Source of the DNA: JAHEME01 sp034435035
GTDB taxonomy: Bacteria; Chloroflexota; Anaerolineae; Aggregatilineales; UBA3940
Assembly: GCA_034435035.1 (NCBI GenBank)
Contig: DAOTXW010000023.1
Span: 155,661 to 219,660 of the forward strand
DNA length: 64,000 nucleotides
Direction: 5' to 3'
The notes beneath the pieces were generated by a model. It was not told the DNA's origin. It ran no database searches and saw nothing but the letters and a program-made list of their open reading frames with translations. How positions within the stretch are numbered: the first letter of the stretch is position 1; each line of letters starts with the position of its first letter. Position numbers and translations under genes: made by a program. This document shows positions 9,373 through 16,915 of this stretch, piece by piece.

Positions 9373-10187
9373 TGCCGGAACTGCCCGAGGTAGAAACAGT
9401 CGTCCGAGGACTGCGGAACGGGGTGATCGGCCGCGTCTTCACCGGCGCCCGAGTCCACTGGCCCCGTGAAATCGTCGGCCTTGATCCGGCCAGCTTTAGC
9501 GACCGCCTGACAGGGCAGCGGGTGCAGGATCTGAGCCGACGTGGAAAATACATCGTCTTCACGCTCACTCACGACAGCCTGCTGATTCATCTCAAGATGT
9601 CCGGGCGGCTGTATCTCGCCGCGCCCGGCCCGGCAGCATCGGAAGATCGCTGGGTAAGGGTCATTTTTCATCTGGACTCCCGCCACGATCTATGCTTCTC
9701 AGATGCCCGAAAGTTCGGGCGTGTCTATCTCGTGTCTGAAGCCAGCACGGTGCTAGGCCATCTCGGCCCGGAGCCGCTCTCTGAGGCGTTTACGCCGGCG
9801 ATGTTCCAGCAGGCCATGAGCAGGCGGCGCACTCCGATCAAGCAATTGCTGCTCGACCAGCGTTTCCTGGCGGGGGTGGGCAACATCTATGCCGACGAAG
9901 CCCTCTGGTGGGCGCGAATTGCCCCTCACCGCCTTGCCGATACACTTAATGCCGATGAGAGTGTGCGCCTGTATGACGCGATCCGCGCCCTGCTGGAAGA
10001 AGCGATTACTTATGAAGGCACCACTATCAGCTGGTACCGCAAGCCCGATGGCTCGCGCGGCAGCTATCAGAACCGCTTCAAGGTGTATGACCGCGCGGGC
10101 CAACCATGCTTCAACTGCGGACTACCGATCGTCAAGACCCGGCTGGGTCAGCGTGGAACACACTACTGTCCTGCCTGCCAGCGGTAA
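9372..10187 (+). CDS. mutM: Formamidopyrimidine-DNA glycosylase (Fpg/MutM)
   Basis: Base-excision repair glycosylase/AP lyase for 8-oxoguanine and formamidopyrimidines, 271 aa. After Met removal the N-terminus is PELPEVE, giving the catalytic Pro and Glu. Lys59 in RRGKYI matches the conserved catalytic Lys. LDQRFLAGVGNIYADEALW is the helix-two-turn-helix region, and the C-terminal zinc finger has Cys246, Cys249, Cys266 and Cys269 with the DNA-binding Arg in RLGQRGTHYC. The length is typical for the family. The start overlaps the preceding stop (TAATG). A 20-base gap with a GAGGG motif leads to the next gene. Confidence 0.97.
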   Translation: MPELPEVETVVRGLRNGVIGRVFTGARVHWPREIVGLDPASFSDRLTGQRVQDLSRRGKYIVFTLTHDSLLIHLKMSGRLYLAAPGPAASEDRWVRVIFHLDSRHDLCFSDARKFGRVYLVSEASTVLGHLGPEPLSEAFTPAMFQQAMSRRRTPIKQLLLDQRFLAGVGNIYADEALWWARIAPHRLADTLNADESVRLYDAIRALLEEAITYEGTTISWYRKPDGSRGSYQNRFKVYDRAGQPCFNCGLPIVKTRLGQRGTHYCPACQR

Positions 10188-10207
10188 GCCTGAGGGATAT
10201 AGTTGCC

Positions 10208-10900
10208 ATGGTCCAACTTCTACTGCCACTGATAGCCTTGATCGTCACAGGGCTGGTAATCGCTTCGCTGTGGCTGTGGTGGAGCAGCGACACGGGTAGT
10301 GCGCCGCCTGTTGAGGCCAACCCTCCACCTGCCGGCAGCATACCCGATGCGATCGCCGAGCCTGCCGCCGACCATGTTATGCCTGAGGCGGCTGATGAGG
10401 TAGTTCGCATACTCATTGGCCCCGCGGCCGGCGAGGTGGTTGAGATATCGGGTCGCCGCTATCGGCAGCTGGATGAGATCCGCGATCCAGACCAGCGCGA
10501 TCGGGTGATCAGGGCGCTGACACGGCTGCAGGAGTTTGTTGGAGCCGATCATCAGGCACGGCCAGCTATACCTGCGGCACGCATCTCCCCGCCGGCTGCA
10601 GCCGCCGAAGGCCCCCGACCAGCCGGGCGCTGGGGCCGCAAGTCCGACAGTGGCAGAGAGCTGCCACCCGTGCCGGCCATCTCCGTGGCAGGCGAGATTG
10701 AGGCACTGCTGCAACAGCGGCTGGCGCAAATGCCGGATATGCGTGCGCGCCGCATCCACATTCATCAGACCCCGGAAGGTGGTGTTGCGATCGAGGTGGA
10801 TGGGGAGTGGTTCGATGGGGTAGACGATGTTACCGATCCGGCTGCGCGGGCGCTTATCCAGGCAGCGATAAAGGACTGGGAAGACCGCGCCACGCGATGA
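10208..10900 (+). CDS. Membrane-anchored protein with a duplicated ~35-residue motif
   Basis: A 230-residue protein I do not recognise. ATG 10208 gives an N-terminal membrane helix (VQLLLPLIALIVTGLVIASLWLWW) and follows GAGGG by ten bases. The remainder is Pro/Ala-rich linker around two related segments. Copy 1 begins near residue 78 (EISGRRYRQLDEIRDP) and copy 2 near residue 195 (EVDGEWFDGVDDVTDP). Both have Gly (82 and 199), an aromatic three residues later, and Asp-Pro at the same distance, followed by an Arg-containing helix. The spacing suggests an internal duplication of a small alpha/beta unit. It lies between mutM and a protease-like gene on the same strand. Confidence 0.72.
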   Translation: MVQLLLPLIALIVTGLVIASLWLWWSSDTGSAPPVEANPPPAGSIPDAIAEPAADHVMPEAADEVVRILIGPAAGEVVEISGRRYRQLDEIRDPDQRDRVIRALTRLQEFVGADHQARPAIPAARISPPAAAAEGPRPAGRWGRKSDSGRELPPVPAISVAGEIEALLQQRLAQMPDMRARRIHIHQTPEGGVAIEVDGEWFDGVDDVTDPAARALIQAAIKDWEDRATR

Positions 10901-10922
10901 ACAGTTGAGGAGATTGCCAGCC

Positions 10923-11966
10923 GTGTTTCCCCCCGTGTCACTGGATGAGCTTGTCCACATCGCGGCCATTCGCCGCCAGGCTGTCAGCCGCCTGCTGGCG
11001 CTCCGCAACGTGATTGCCTGCGGGATCGGATTCAAAGTGCGCGATCAGCAGATTGTAGGCATCCCCAGCATCGTGATCTCGGTGGTGCACAAAGAGCCGC
11101 GCAGCACTTTGCCAGACAGCGAGGTCATACCGCGGTTCCTGCAAGGTGTGCCCACTGACGTGGTGGAGACCGGCTTGATCACTGAACTGGACATTGATCG
11201 CAGAGCACCGATACGCCCCGTGCAGCCGGGCGTTTCGATCGGGCACCGTGATGGCACGGCCGGCACGCTGGGTTGCATCGTCAGACGCGGTGAACAGGCT
11301 TTCCTTCTGGGCAACAATCACGTATTGAGCCTGCTGAACGCCGGGCGGCCCGGAGATCCTATCCTGCAGCCAGGGCCGGGCGACGGCGGCACGCTGGAAT
11401 CGGCCATCGGCGAGCTGGCGGCCTATGTGCCCATCAACTTCCAGGAGCCTGCGAGCGCTACCCTATCCGGGGCAGCGGCCCCGCGCAGCAGGCAGTCAGG
11501 CAGCTTACTGCTTCTGCTGCGCGGGCTGTTTGAGCGGCCGCAGCAGAGCGCACCCGCTCCGGCTGCAGCACCTCCTGAAAACCGGATGGATGCGGCTCTG
11601 GTGCGTCCCTATGGACACATCGCCCTGGATCCCGGGCTGGTCGGGCTGGGAGGGGCGCCCACCGGGGTCGCCGACGCGGCCCTCGGCATGAAGGTATTCA
11701 AGAGCGGACGTTCCAGCGGGGTCACAGAGGGGTACATCACCCAGGTGGATGTGACCGTCAATGTGCAGTACGGGCCGCGGACTGCCCGCTTTGTTAACCA
11801 GATCATCCTCACGCCGCTCAGCCAGAAGGGGGACTCGGGTGCGCTGCTGGTCACCAAACAGCGGCAGGCGGTGGGGCTGCTGTTCTCCGGATCTGAGACT
11901 GTTTCGGTCGCCAGCCCGATACGTCTTGTTCTGGCCGCCTTCCGGGCCAAACTGGCTACCCCCTGA
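10923..11966 (+). CDS. NAL1-like trypsin-fold serine protease (putative)
   Basis: About 347 residues. GTG 10923 is preferred because GAGGAG at 10907-10912 lies ten bases upstream; a TTG at 10905 is less likely. The catalytic triad can be traced: His in GNNHVLSLLN, Asp in MDAALVRP, and Ser in KGDSGALLV. The arrangement GTLGCIV...LGNNHVL...GDPILQPGPGDGG...MDAALV...KSGRSSGVTEG...GDSGALL is that of NARROW-LEAF1-like/S1-fold proteins seen in bacteria and plants. A low-complexity insert (about 180-210) lies before the Asp. There is no signal peptide or membrane helix, so it is probably cytoplasmic. The substrate is unknown. Confidence 0.82.
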   Translation: MFPPVSLDELVHIAAIRRQAVSRLLALRNVIACGIGFKVRDQQIVGIPSIVISVVHKEPRSTLPDSEVIPRFLQGVPTDVVETGLITELDIDRRAPIRPVQPGVSIGHRDGTAGTLGCIVRRGEQAFLLGNNHVLSLLNAGRPGDPILQPGPGDGGTLESAIGELAAYVPINFQEPASATLSGAAAPRSRQSGSLLLLLRGLFERPQQSAPAPAAAPPENRMDAALVRPYGHIALDPGLVGLGGAPTGVADAALGMKVFKSGRSSGVTEGYITQVDVTVNVQYGPRTARFVNQIILTPLSQKGDSGALLVTKQRQAVGLLFSGSETVSVASPIRLVLAAFRAKLATP

Positions 11967-11971
11967 GCGGG

Positions 11972-12319
11972 CTACAGCCGGGCGGCCCGGCAACGATCGC
12001 AGGGGCAGATGCGGCTCAGGTAATCCCAGGCATAGATGCCGGAGCTGTGGCCATCATCCCACTCGATCTGAAGCGCATAGTTGCCCACCAGCCTCACCTC
12101 AGTCACCTGATAAGACCGGACAGGTTTCAGTTCAATGACATCCGGATCGAACTGGGGGCCCATGCGATCATGGCCTCCACGGCACACTACACACGGACAG
12201 GCCTCGCGGAGCGCATCGAGCGGATAGACACTGATGTGTCCACCCCCCCAGTCGATACGCAACTCATGCGCCTGCCGATCCAGGGTCACCCCTGCAGGGC
12301 GTTTCGGGTTACTGGCCAT
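11972..12319 (-). CDS. DUF971 (GBBH-like N-terminal domain) protein
   Basis: A 115-residue protein of the DUF971 family, related to the N-terminal domain of gamma-butyrobetaine hydroxylase. It shows TLDRQAHELRIDWGGGHISVYPLDALREACPCVVC, then the second half LVGNYALQIEWDDGHSSGIYAWDYLSRICPC. Two cysteine clusters (CPCVVC and CPCDRC) could bind zinc or another metal. DUF971 genes often lie near Fe-S assembly factors, but none is here. It is convergent with the protease-like gene (five-base gap) and follows the glycosyltransferase gene after nine bases on the same strand. Confidence 0.87.
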   Translation of the reverse strand: MASNPKRPAGVTLDRQAHELRIDWGGGHISVYPLDALREACPCVVCRGGHDRMGPQFDPDVIELKPVRSYQVTEVRLVGNYALQIEWDDGHSSGIYAWDYLSRICPCDRCRAARL

Positions 12320-12328
12320 CGCAGTGCC

Positions 12329-13585
12329 TCATCTACCCCGATAGATCACGGACTGGTACTGCGCCTCAACCTGGGAGGCGATATGCGGCCAGGCATATCG
12401 CTGAGCTACCTGAAGCGCAGCTCTTGACATCTCCTGCCGCAGCGCATCGTTCTCCATCAGCACACGCACCCGGCCTGCCAGTTCGTCAGGCTGCTGATCT
12501 GGCACATGAAATCCGGTCACGCCATCCTGTATCAGATACGCCAGACCACCCACCTCTGAGGCAATTACCGGCGTTCCGCAGGCCATAGCTTCCAGCGCGA
12601 CCATGCCGAATGATTCATAGTGTGAGGGCATCACCACTGCCTCGGCGGCAGAGTAGTAATACTGCAACGTTTCCTGGCTCTTGGATCCCAGAAAGGTGAC
12701 AAACGCTCCCAGGCCGAGGTCCTGGCGCAGTCGCTTCAGCCGGGCCATTTCAACGTCGTCTTCTGCATCGCTCTCAGGCCCCCCAATGACAGAAAGACAC
12801 AGATCGTCCGTCGCATCGCTGCGCGACTGTTTCAGGATAGCGATAGCCTGAAGCAGCGTATCCACCCCTTTGAGGGGTTCGAGCCGGCCAACAAACAGCA
12901 GCATCCGGTGATCCTCCGGCAGACCGAGCCGCCGGCGCGCTTCCGCTTTGGGCATGGGGCAGAAATGATTCAGATCCACCCCCGGGGGGATAACATGGAT
13001 TCGTTGCATGTCTGCGCCATAGAGCCACATCAGCTGAATGCGCTCGGCCGGGGTGGCGGCGATCAGCCGATCAGCCGAGCGCATCACCTGGCGCTCGGTC
13101 TCAATCCGCAGCAGCCCCTCATGCTGAGCGGGATCCGCCGTCACACGATTTTTCATCAGGCCCAGGGTGTGAAACATCTGGAGCACCGGGATCCCCCAGG
13201 CCGATTTCAGCCGCTCGGCAGCCCAGCCGGATAGCCAGTAGTGGCTGTGGATCAAATCGTAGGTCAGGTGCTGGTACCGGGCAAATTCCTGCACCCTTTC
13301 CACAAATTCCGGAAGGTGTGGGAAGATGTCGCCGGTCGCCAGCGGCTCTTCCGGGCCGGCAGGCACGTGAATGACTCGCGCCCCGGGCCCGAGATCGCTG
13401 GCATTGACATGCGGCACGCAGGGATCCTGAGATCGCGTGAAGACATCGACCGCGATGCCCCGCCGCCCCAGTTCCCTGCTCAGTTCGCGCACGTAGACAT
13501 TCATGCCGCCCGTCTTCTTGCCACCCAGCACCGCCAGCGGGCAGGTGTGAACACTCAACATGGCCACGCGCAGAGGCTTCTGCAT
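12329..13585 (-). CDS. GT4-family glycosyltransferase (MshA/sucrose-phosphate-synthase-like)
   Basis: A 418-residue GT-B fold glycosyltransferase. The N-terminal lobe has LSVHTCPLAVLGGKKTGGMNVYVRELSRELGRRG, the acceptor-side glycine loop typical of MshA-like enzymes. The C-terminal lobe has LLFVGRLEPLKGVDTLLQA and EAVVMPSHYESFGMVALEAMACGTPVIAS, the nucleotide-sugar EX7E motif. No membrane segment is present. MshA itself starts mycothiol synthesis, but this subfamily is broad and nothing nearby supports mycothiol, so a role in polysaccharide or glycolipid synthesis is equally possible. It begins eight bases after the CelD-like acyltransferase stop, so the two form one operon. Confidence 0.88.
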   Translation of the reverse strand: MQKPLRVAMLSVHTCPLAVLGGKKTGGMNVYVRELSRELGRRGIAVDVFTRSQDPCVPHVNASDLGPGARVIHVPAGPEEPLATGDIFPHLPEFVERVQEFARYQHLTYDLIHSHYWLSGWAAERLKSAWGIPVLQMFHTLGLMKNRVTADPAQHEGLLRIETERQVMRSADRLIAATPAERIQLMWLYGADMQRIHVIPPGVDLNHFCPMPKAEARRRLGLPEDHRMLLFVGRLEPLKGVDTLLQAIAILKQSRSDATDDLCLSVIGGPESDAEDDVEMARLKRLRQDLGLGAFVTFLGSKSQETLQYYYSAAEAVVMPSHYESFGMVALEAMACGTPVIASEVGGLAYLIQDGVTGFHVPDQQPDELAGRVRVLMENDALRQEMSRAALQVAQRYAWPHIASQVEAQYQSVIYRGR

Positions 13586-13593
13586 TTGCCGTC

Positions 13594-14604
13594 TCAGCCC
13601 CGCCTGATGATCACATTATGGACGGCCGTGCTGATCGCTCCCATCCGGTATTTGTACTCCTCATCACCCTGCAAGAAGTCATAGATGCGGCAGCCATGGC
13701 CGATGGCATCCTCGATGCTGTAGGTGAGCAGGACGATGCCCGGACTCAAAGCGGAGAAGATATGTGGGTTCAGGCCGGAGTTGTAAAGCAGCATGCGGCG
13801 GTGATAGGCGAACTGCCACATTGTCGCCGCTCGCTGCCCTTCGACGGTCAGGAAGATCAGCCGGAGCCAGCCAGCGCGCATGAGCACCTGCCCCACCTCT
13901 CGAAAGAAGTCGCGGTGGCCAGGAGCATCCAGGAAAGCCGCCTTGCTGGTTGTACTCATAGCCATGAGGTCCAGAAAGGCGCCGATCTCATCATCCAGAT
14001 CCCGGTCGGGGCCCACCACATAGAAGTCCGCCCCATATTCCTCGGCGCGGCGGCGTTTGCGCCGCAGCTCGTGCCGCTGCTTTTTATCCAGCCCTTCCAG
14101 ATAGGCTTCGTAGGACTCAGGCAGCGGAATGACCGGACAGACATCTTCCAGCACAACCTCCACAGACAGCCCGCGGCGCTGCGCTGCTGCCGGCAGCAGC
14201 GTGCAGGTCAAGCTCTCCTCTGGCACATTGCACAGATTCAGCCGGTCCCAGAGCGGCGCGTCAGATGAGAGCATGAAATCGAGGATTTTCTCGACCGCCT
14301 CGTTTTCCCGGCCGGGGCGCAGCAGCAGCGTCAGATAGTCAGACACATCGCGGCAGCCGATGGTCTGGACGGACCGCTGCCCATCCAGCGTCTCTATGAA
14401 CCAGGGAGCCACCCCCAGCAGAGTCCCGCTGTCATCGCGAACTGCCACGACAGACAGATCGCCCCGGCCAAGATGCTTCCACCAGATGCGCTGCCACTCC
14501 AGAGTCATGAAGAAATCCGTGGTGCGCTCAGGGCTGAGCAGCTGATTCCACTCACCGCTCAGGTCATCAAAGACTGACGCTGTATTATGAAGTTCGGTCT
14601 TCAC
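13594..14604 (-). CDS. GNAT-fold acyltransferase, CelD/BioF2-like
   Basis: About 336 residues. GTG 14604 is preferred because TGGAG ends eight bases before it; a TTG at 14625 would add seven residues. The family is marked by WNQLLSPERTTDFFMTLEWQRIWWKHLGRGDLSVVAVRDD at the N-terminus and by KKQRHELRRKRRRAEEYGADFYV plus GQRAATMWQFAYHRRMLLYNSGLNP in the second GNAT-like half. Such proteins are known as CelD/FemAB-like and act in polysaccharide or cell-surface modification. Coupling to the GT4 gene (8-base gap) supports an envelope role. The substrate is unknown. Confidence 0.82.
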   Translation of the reverse strand: MKTELHNTASVFDDLSGEWNQLLSPERTTDFFMTLEWQRIWWKHLGRGDLSVVAVRDDSGTLLGVAPWFIETLDGQRSVQTIGCRDVSDYLTLLLRPGRENEAVEKILDFMLSSDAPLWDRLNLCNVPEESLTCTLLPAAAQRRGLSVEVVLEDVCPVIPLPESYEAYLEGLDKKQRHELRRKRRRAEEYGADFYVVGPDRDLDDEIGAFLDLMAMSTTSKAAFLDAPGHRDFFREVGQVLMRAGWLRLIFLTVEGQRAATMWQFAYHRRMLLYNSGLNPHIFSALSPGIVLLTYSIEDAIGHGCRIYDFLQGDEEYKYRMGAISTAVHNVIIRRG

Positions 14605-14671
14605 CGGGTTTCTCCAGCAGGGCAAGAACTGAATTCAGATTGTATCGGCGCCGGGGAGGAGGGCGCAACGC

Positions 14672-15169
14672 CTACGGGCCGGGAACCAGCCCCGCCGGCG
14701 GCGAAATATCGAAGAAGAGGCTCCACCAGACTGCCCAGGCGGGCAGCGGCTCCGCCTGTCCGGGGGAAGCCTGATCCGCGCGGCTCTCTGCCGGGTTGCC
14801 GGCCTGCTCATAAATGGGGATCACCAGAACTTCGCCTTCGCGCACCATCTTCCCATCGTTATGGGCCCAGGTTTCGATATAGCTGGGGCTGCTGTACCGG
14901 GCTTTTGCCTCTCCCAGCGCTTTCTGCTCCGCCACCAGCACCCGGATCTCCGCTTCCAGGGCGCGCTCTTCCGCGATCTTCTTCTGCCCCTCGATGATGC
15001 GCTGACTAAAATCGATGACCAGCCGCCCCCCTACCACAATCAGAGCGATCAGAATGATTTGGAGGTTGCTCAGCGGCAGACGGCGGGCAGGGCACATGCG
15101 CGGGCGCGGTTCGCCCGTTGTGACCGGTTGTGCTGGAGGGCTGGGCTGAGGCGATTCCATAGAACCCAT
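14672..15169 (-). CDS. Septum formation initiator (DivIC/FtsB-like) membrane protein
   Basis: A 165-residue bitopic protein. A short Pro-rich cytoplasmic tail (1-32) is followed by one membrane helix (NLQIILIALIVVGGRLVIDF, about 35-55), a coiled coil (RIIEGQKKIAEERALEAEIRVLVAEQKALGEAKARYSSPSYIETWA) and a short beta-rich tail with EGEVLVIPI. This is the DivIC/FtsB/FtsL layout, and the SPSYIETWAHND stretch is common to this family in Chloroflexota. It probably supports divisome assembly. The gene lies directly downstream of the tRNA-Leu terminator on the same strand, and I see no convincing promoter or Shine-Dalgarno sequence of its own. Confidence 0.84.
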   Translation of the reverse strand: MGSMESPQPSPPAQPVTTGEPRPRMCPARRLPLSNLQIILIALIVVGGRLVIDFSQRIIEGQKKIAEERALEAEIRVLVAEQKALGEAKARYSSPSYIETWAHNDGKMVREGEVLVIPIYEQAGNPAESRADQASPGQAEPLPAWAVWWSLFFDISPPAGLVPGP

Positions 15170-15174
15170 CTAAC

Positions 15175-15199
15175 AAAAAAGCCGAGCCGCTCGCTCAGC
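15175..15199 (-). terminator. Intrinsic terminator of tRNA-Leu(CAG)
   Basis: On the minus strand a 7-bp stem (GCTGAGC / GCTCGGC, one G-U pair) with a 5-base loop is followed by six T residues (15175-15180). It lies 15 bases beyond the tRNA 3' end and six bases before the septum-initiator gene. Confidence 0.8.
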
Positions 15200-15213
15200 C
15201 TTTCTCACACAGG

Positions 15214-15297
<84 letters not shown>

Positions 15298-15308
15298 CAC
15301 ACCCCACT

Positions 15309-15336
15309 ATTGTACTCTTGCAGGGGCATTTGTCAA
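15309..15336 (-). promoter_or_regulatory. Promoter of tRNA-Leu(CAG)
   Basis: Minus strand: consensus -35 TTGACA (15331-15336), 16-base spacer, -10 TACAAT (15309-15314). The predicted start is about five bases ahead of the mature tRNA end, so this is a close sigma-70-type match. Confidence 0.85.
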
Positions 15337-15403
15337 ACCGTTTTTCTGCTGCGCGCCCCTTTCCGATCAACCGGTCAGCATGGCGCTCCATGGCGGCATC
15401 GAC

Positions 15404-15409
15404 TATAAT
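15404..15409 (+). promoter_or_regulatory. -10 element upstream of lepB
   Basis: A perfect TATAAT, 34 bases before the lepB GTG, in the gap after the divergent tRNA promoter. The matching -35 position (TGGCGC at 15381-15386) is weak. Confidence 0.45.
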
Positions 15410-15442
15410 GCATTGGCAGACTTGGCGAAGACAGGCAACTGA

Positions 15443-16060
15443 GTGGACTTCCATAGCGATCACGCCCAACCAAACAATGCGCCCGCTGAAGAGCCCGCAT
15501 CAGCCCTTGGGCTACCGGCGACTTCCTCAAAGCTCTGGTCCGTTTTGCGAGAAGTCGCCGAGACAGTTGTCATGGCGGCTGTTATCTGGTTGATCGTAAA
15601 CTTCGCCACCGCCCGCTACGTGGTGGATGGAGAGAGCATGGAACCCAATCTCCACACCGGCCAGTTCCTGATCGTCAGCCGCCTGGCGTATCGATTCGGC
15701 ACTCCGCAGCGCGGGGACATTATTGTCTTTGACTTCCCCAACAACCCCGCTGACGATTATGTCAAACGGATCATTGGCCTGCCGGGAGATACGGTCACCA
15801 TTGAGCAGGGGAACATCTATATCAATGATCAGCTGCTTGTAGAACCCTACCTGCCGGATCAGCCTGCGTTCCCCTACCAGGGACGATGGGTTGTCCCGCC
15901 GGGAGCCTATTTCGTCCTGGGCGATAACCGCGCGCACTCCAGCGATTCGCGCACCTGGGGCATGCTGGCAGATGATGCCATCATCGGCAAAGCGTGGCTG
16001 TCCTACTGGCCCCCACAGCACTGGGGGACTATCCCACACTATGACTATAATACCCCCTAG
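15443..16060 (+). CDS. lepB: Signal peptidase I
   Basis: Type I leader peptidase (205 aa, GTG start), removing signal peptides from Sec and Tat cargo at the outer face of the membrane. A 30-residue soluble N-terminus precedes one membrane helix (about 38-57). The Ser/Lys dyad is Ser65 in DGESMEPNL and Lys108 in DYVKRIIGLPGD. The C-terminal conserved box is YFVLGDNRAHSSDSRTWG. This is the short, single-span form common outside the enterobacteria. Only 15 bases separate it from the zinc-ribbon gene, so 15443-16901 is probably one transcript with ppa. Confidence 0.96.
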   Translation: MDFHSDHAQPNNAPAEEPASALGLPATSSKLWSVLREVAETVVMAAVIWLIVNFATARYVVDGESMEPNLHTGQFLIVSRLAYRFGTPQRGDIIVFDFPNNPADDYVKRIIGLPGDTVTIEQGNIYINDQLLVEPYLPDQPAFPYQGRWVVPPGAYFVLGDNRAHSSDSRTWGMLADDAIIGKAWLSYWPPQHWGTIPHYDYNTP

Positions 16061-16075
16061 TGGGAGGAACCGGCC

Positions 16076-16360
16076 GTGACATCACCACTGACCTGTGAAA
16101 TCTGCCACATTGGCACCCTTCAGAAAATGAGGGCTACTTACACTGTCCGCTGGCGCAGCCGCCTCATCATCGTGCCCGGCACACCTGCCTGGCTGTGCGA
16201 CGTGTGCGGGGAGTTCTCCTACGATCCGGAGATCACTTCGCGCATTGACCTGCTGCTTGGCACCCGGCCGGCTCCCTCCAGCCTGACAGATACCCCGGAA
16301 GATGCCCATCCGCCTGTCTCTCTTCGATCCCTCATTTCCGGACGCGGTCGGAGCGCCTGA
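16076..16360 (+). CDS. YgiT-type zinc-finger protein
   Basis: A 94-residue protein (GTG start; GGGAGGAA lies a few bases upstream). Two CxxC pairs, CEIC near the start and CDVC near residue 41-44, form a YgiT/MqsA-N-terminal type zinc ribbon (PAWLCDVCGEFSYDPE). The C-terminal third is polar and probably disordered, and there is no helix-turn-helix, unlike MqsA antitoxins. No toxin-like partner is adjacent, so a toxin-antitoxin role is unsupported. Its TGA ends one base before the ppa ATG, suggesting coupling. Confidence 0.78.
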   Translation: MTSPLTCEICHIGTLQKMRATYTVRWRSRLIIVPGTPAWLCDVCGEFSYDPEITSRIDLLLGTRPAPSSLTDTPEDAHPPVSLRSLISGRGRSA

Positions 16361-16361
16361 G

Positions 16362-16901
16362 ATGAACCTTTGGCACGAACTTCCTCCGGGGCCTCAGGCC
16401 CCGGATATACTCTATGCGATCATTGAAATCCCCAAGGGCAGCCGCAACAAGTACGAATATCACAAGCAGGCAGGGATCATCAAGCTGGACCGTGTACTGT
16501 ATTCCTCACTGTACTATCCCGGTGACTATGGGCTGATCCCGCGCACTTATTACGAAGATGGCGACCCGTTAGACATCCTGGTCATGATCAATGAACCGAC
16601 CTTTCCGGGCTGTGTCATTGAAGTCCGGCCCATTGGGATGTTCCGCATGCTGGACCGGGACATGCCCGACGACAAAATCCTGGCCGTCCCCGACAAAGAC
16701 CCCCTGTACCAGGACTATCATGATCTCAAGGACATCCCCAAGCACTTCCTGAGCGAGGTCGCCCACTTCTTCTCTGTCTACAAGGACCTGGAGGGTGCCC
16801 GTGTTGAGGCTATAGGTTGGGAGAATGCCGGGATCGCCAAGGAGCGCATCGACCACGCGATCCGTCTGTATATGTCTGCCTTCCAGCCGCCCAAGCTGTA
16901 G
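16362..16901 (+). CDS. ppa: Family I inorganic pyrophosphatase
   Basis: Soluble Mg-dependent pyrophosphatase, hydrolysing PPi to two phosphates. ATG 16362 gives 179 residues, the usual family length; an upstream in-frame ATG at 16302 would overlap the zinc-ribbon gene by 59 bases. Key segments are EIPKGSRNKYEY, LDRVLYSSLYYPGDYGLIPRTYYEDGDPLDILVM (three metal-binding acids), and VPDKDPLYQDYHDLKDIP with HFFSVYKDLEG. Its presence with a PPi-type phosphofructokinase gene at 2408-3559 means the cell may both use and destroy PPi in the cytoplasm. Confidence 0.96.
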   Translation: MNLWHELPPGPQAPDILYAIIEIPKGSRNKYEYHKQAGIIKLDRVLYSSLYYPGDYGLIPRTYYEDGDPLDILVMINEPTFPGCVIEVRPIGMFRMLDRDMPDDKILAVPDKDPLYQDYHDLKDIPKHFLSEVAHFFSVYKDLEGARVEAIGWENAGIAKERIDHAIRLYMSAFQPPKL

Positions 16902-16915
16902 CATAGGCCGGTCCT

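Noticed and set aside
16046..16051. TATAAT as a promoter for the zinc-ribbon and ppa genes
   Set aside because: It lies within the lepB coding end, lacks a -35, and the genes are close enough to be read from the lepB promoter.
16076..16360. A MqsRA-like toxin-antitoxin pair
   Set aside because: The zinc ribbon resembles the MqsA N-terminus, but there is no helix-turn-helix and no toxin gene; the neighbours are lepB and ppa.
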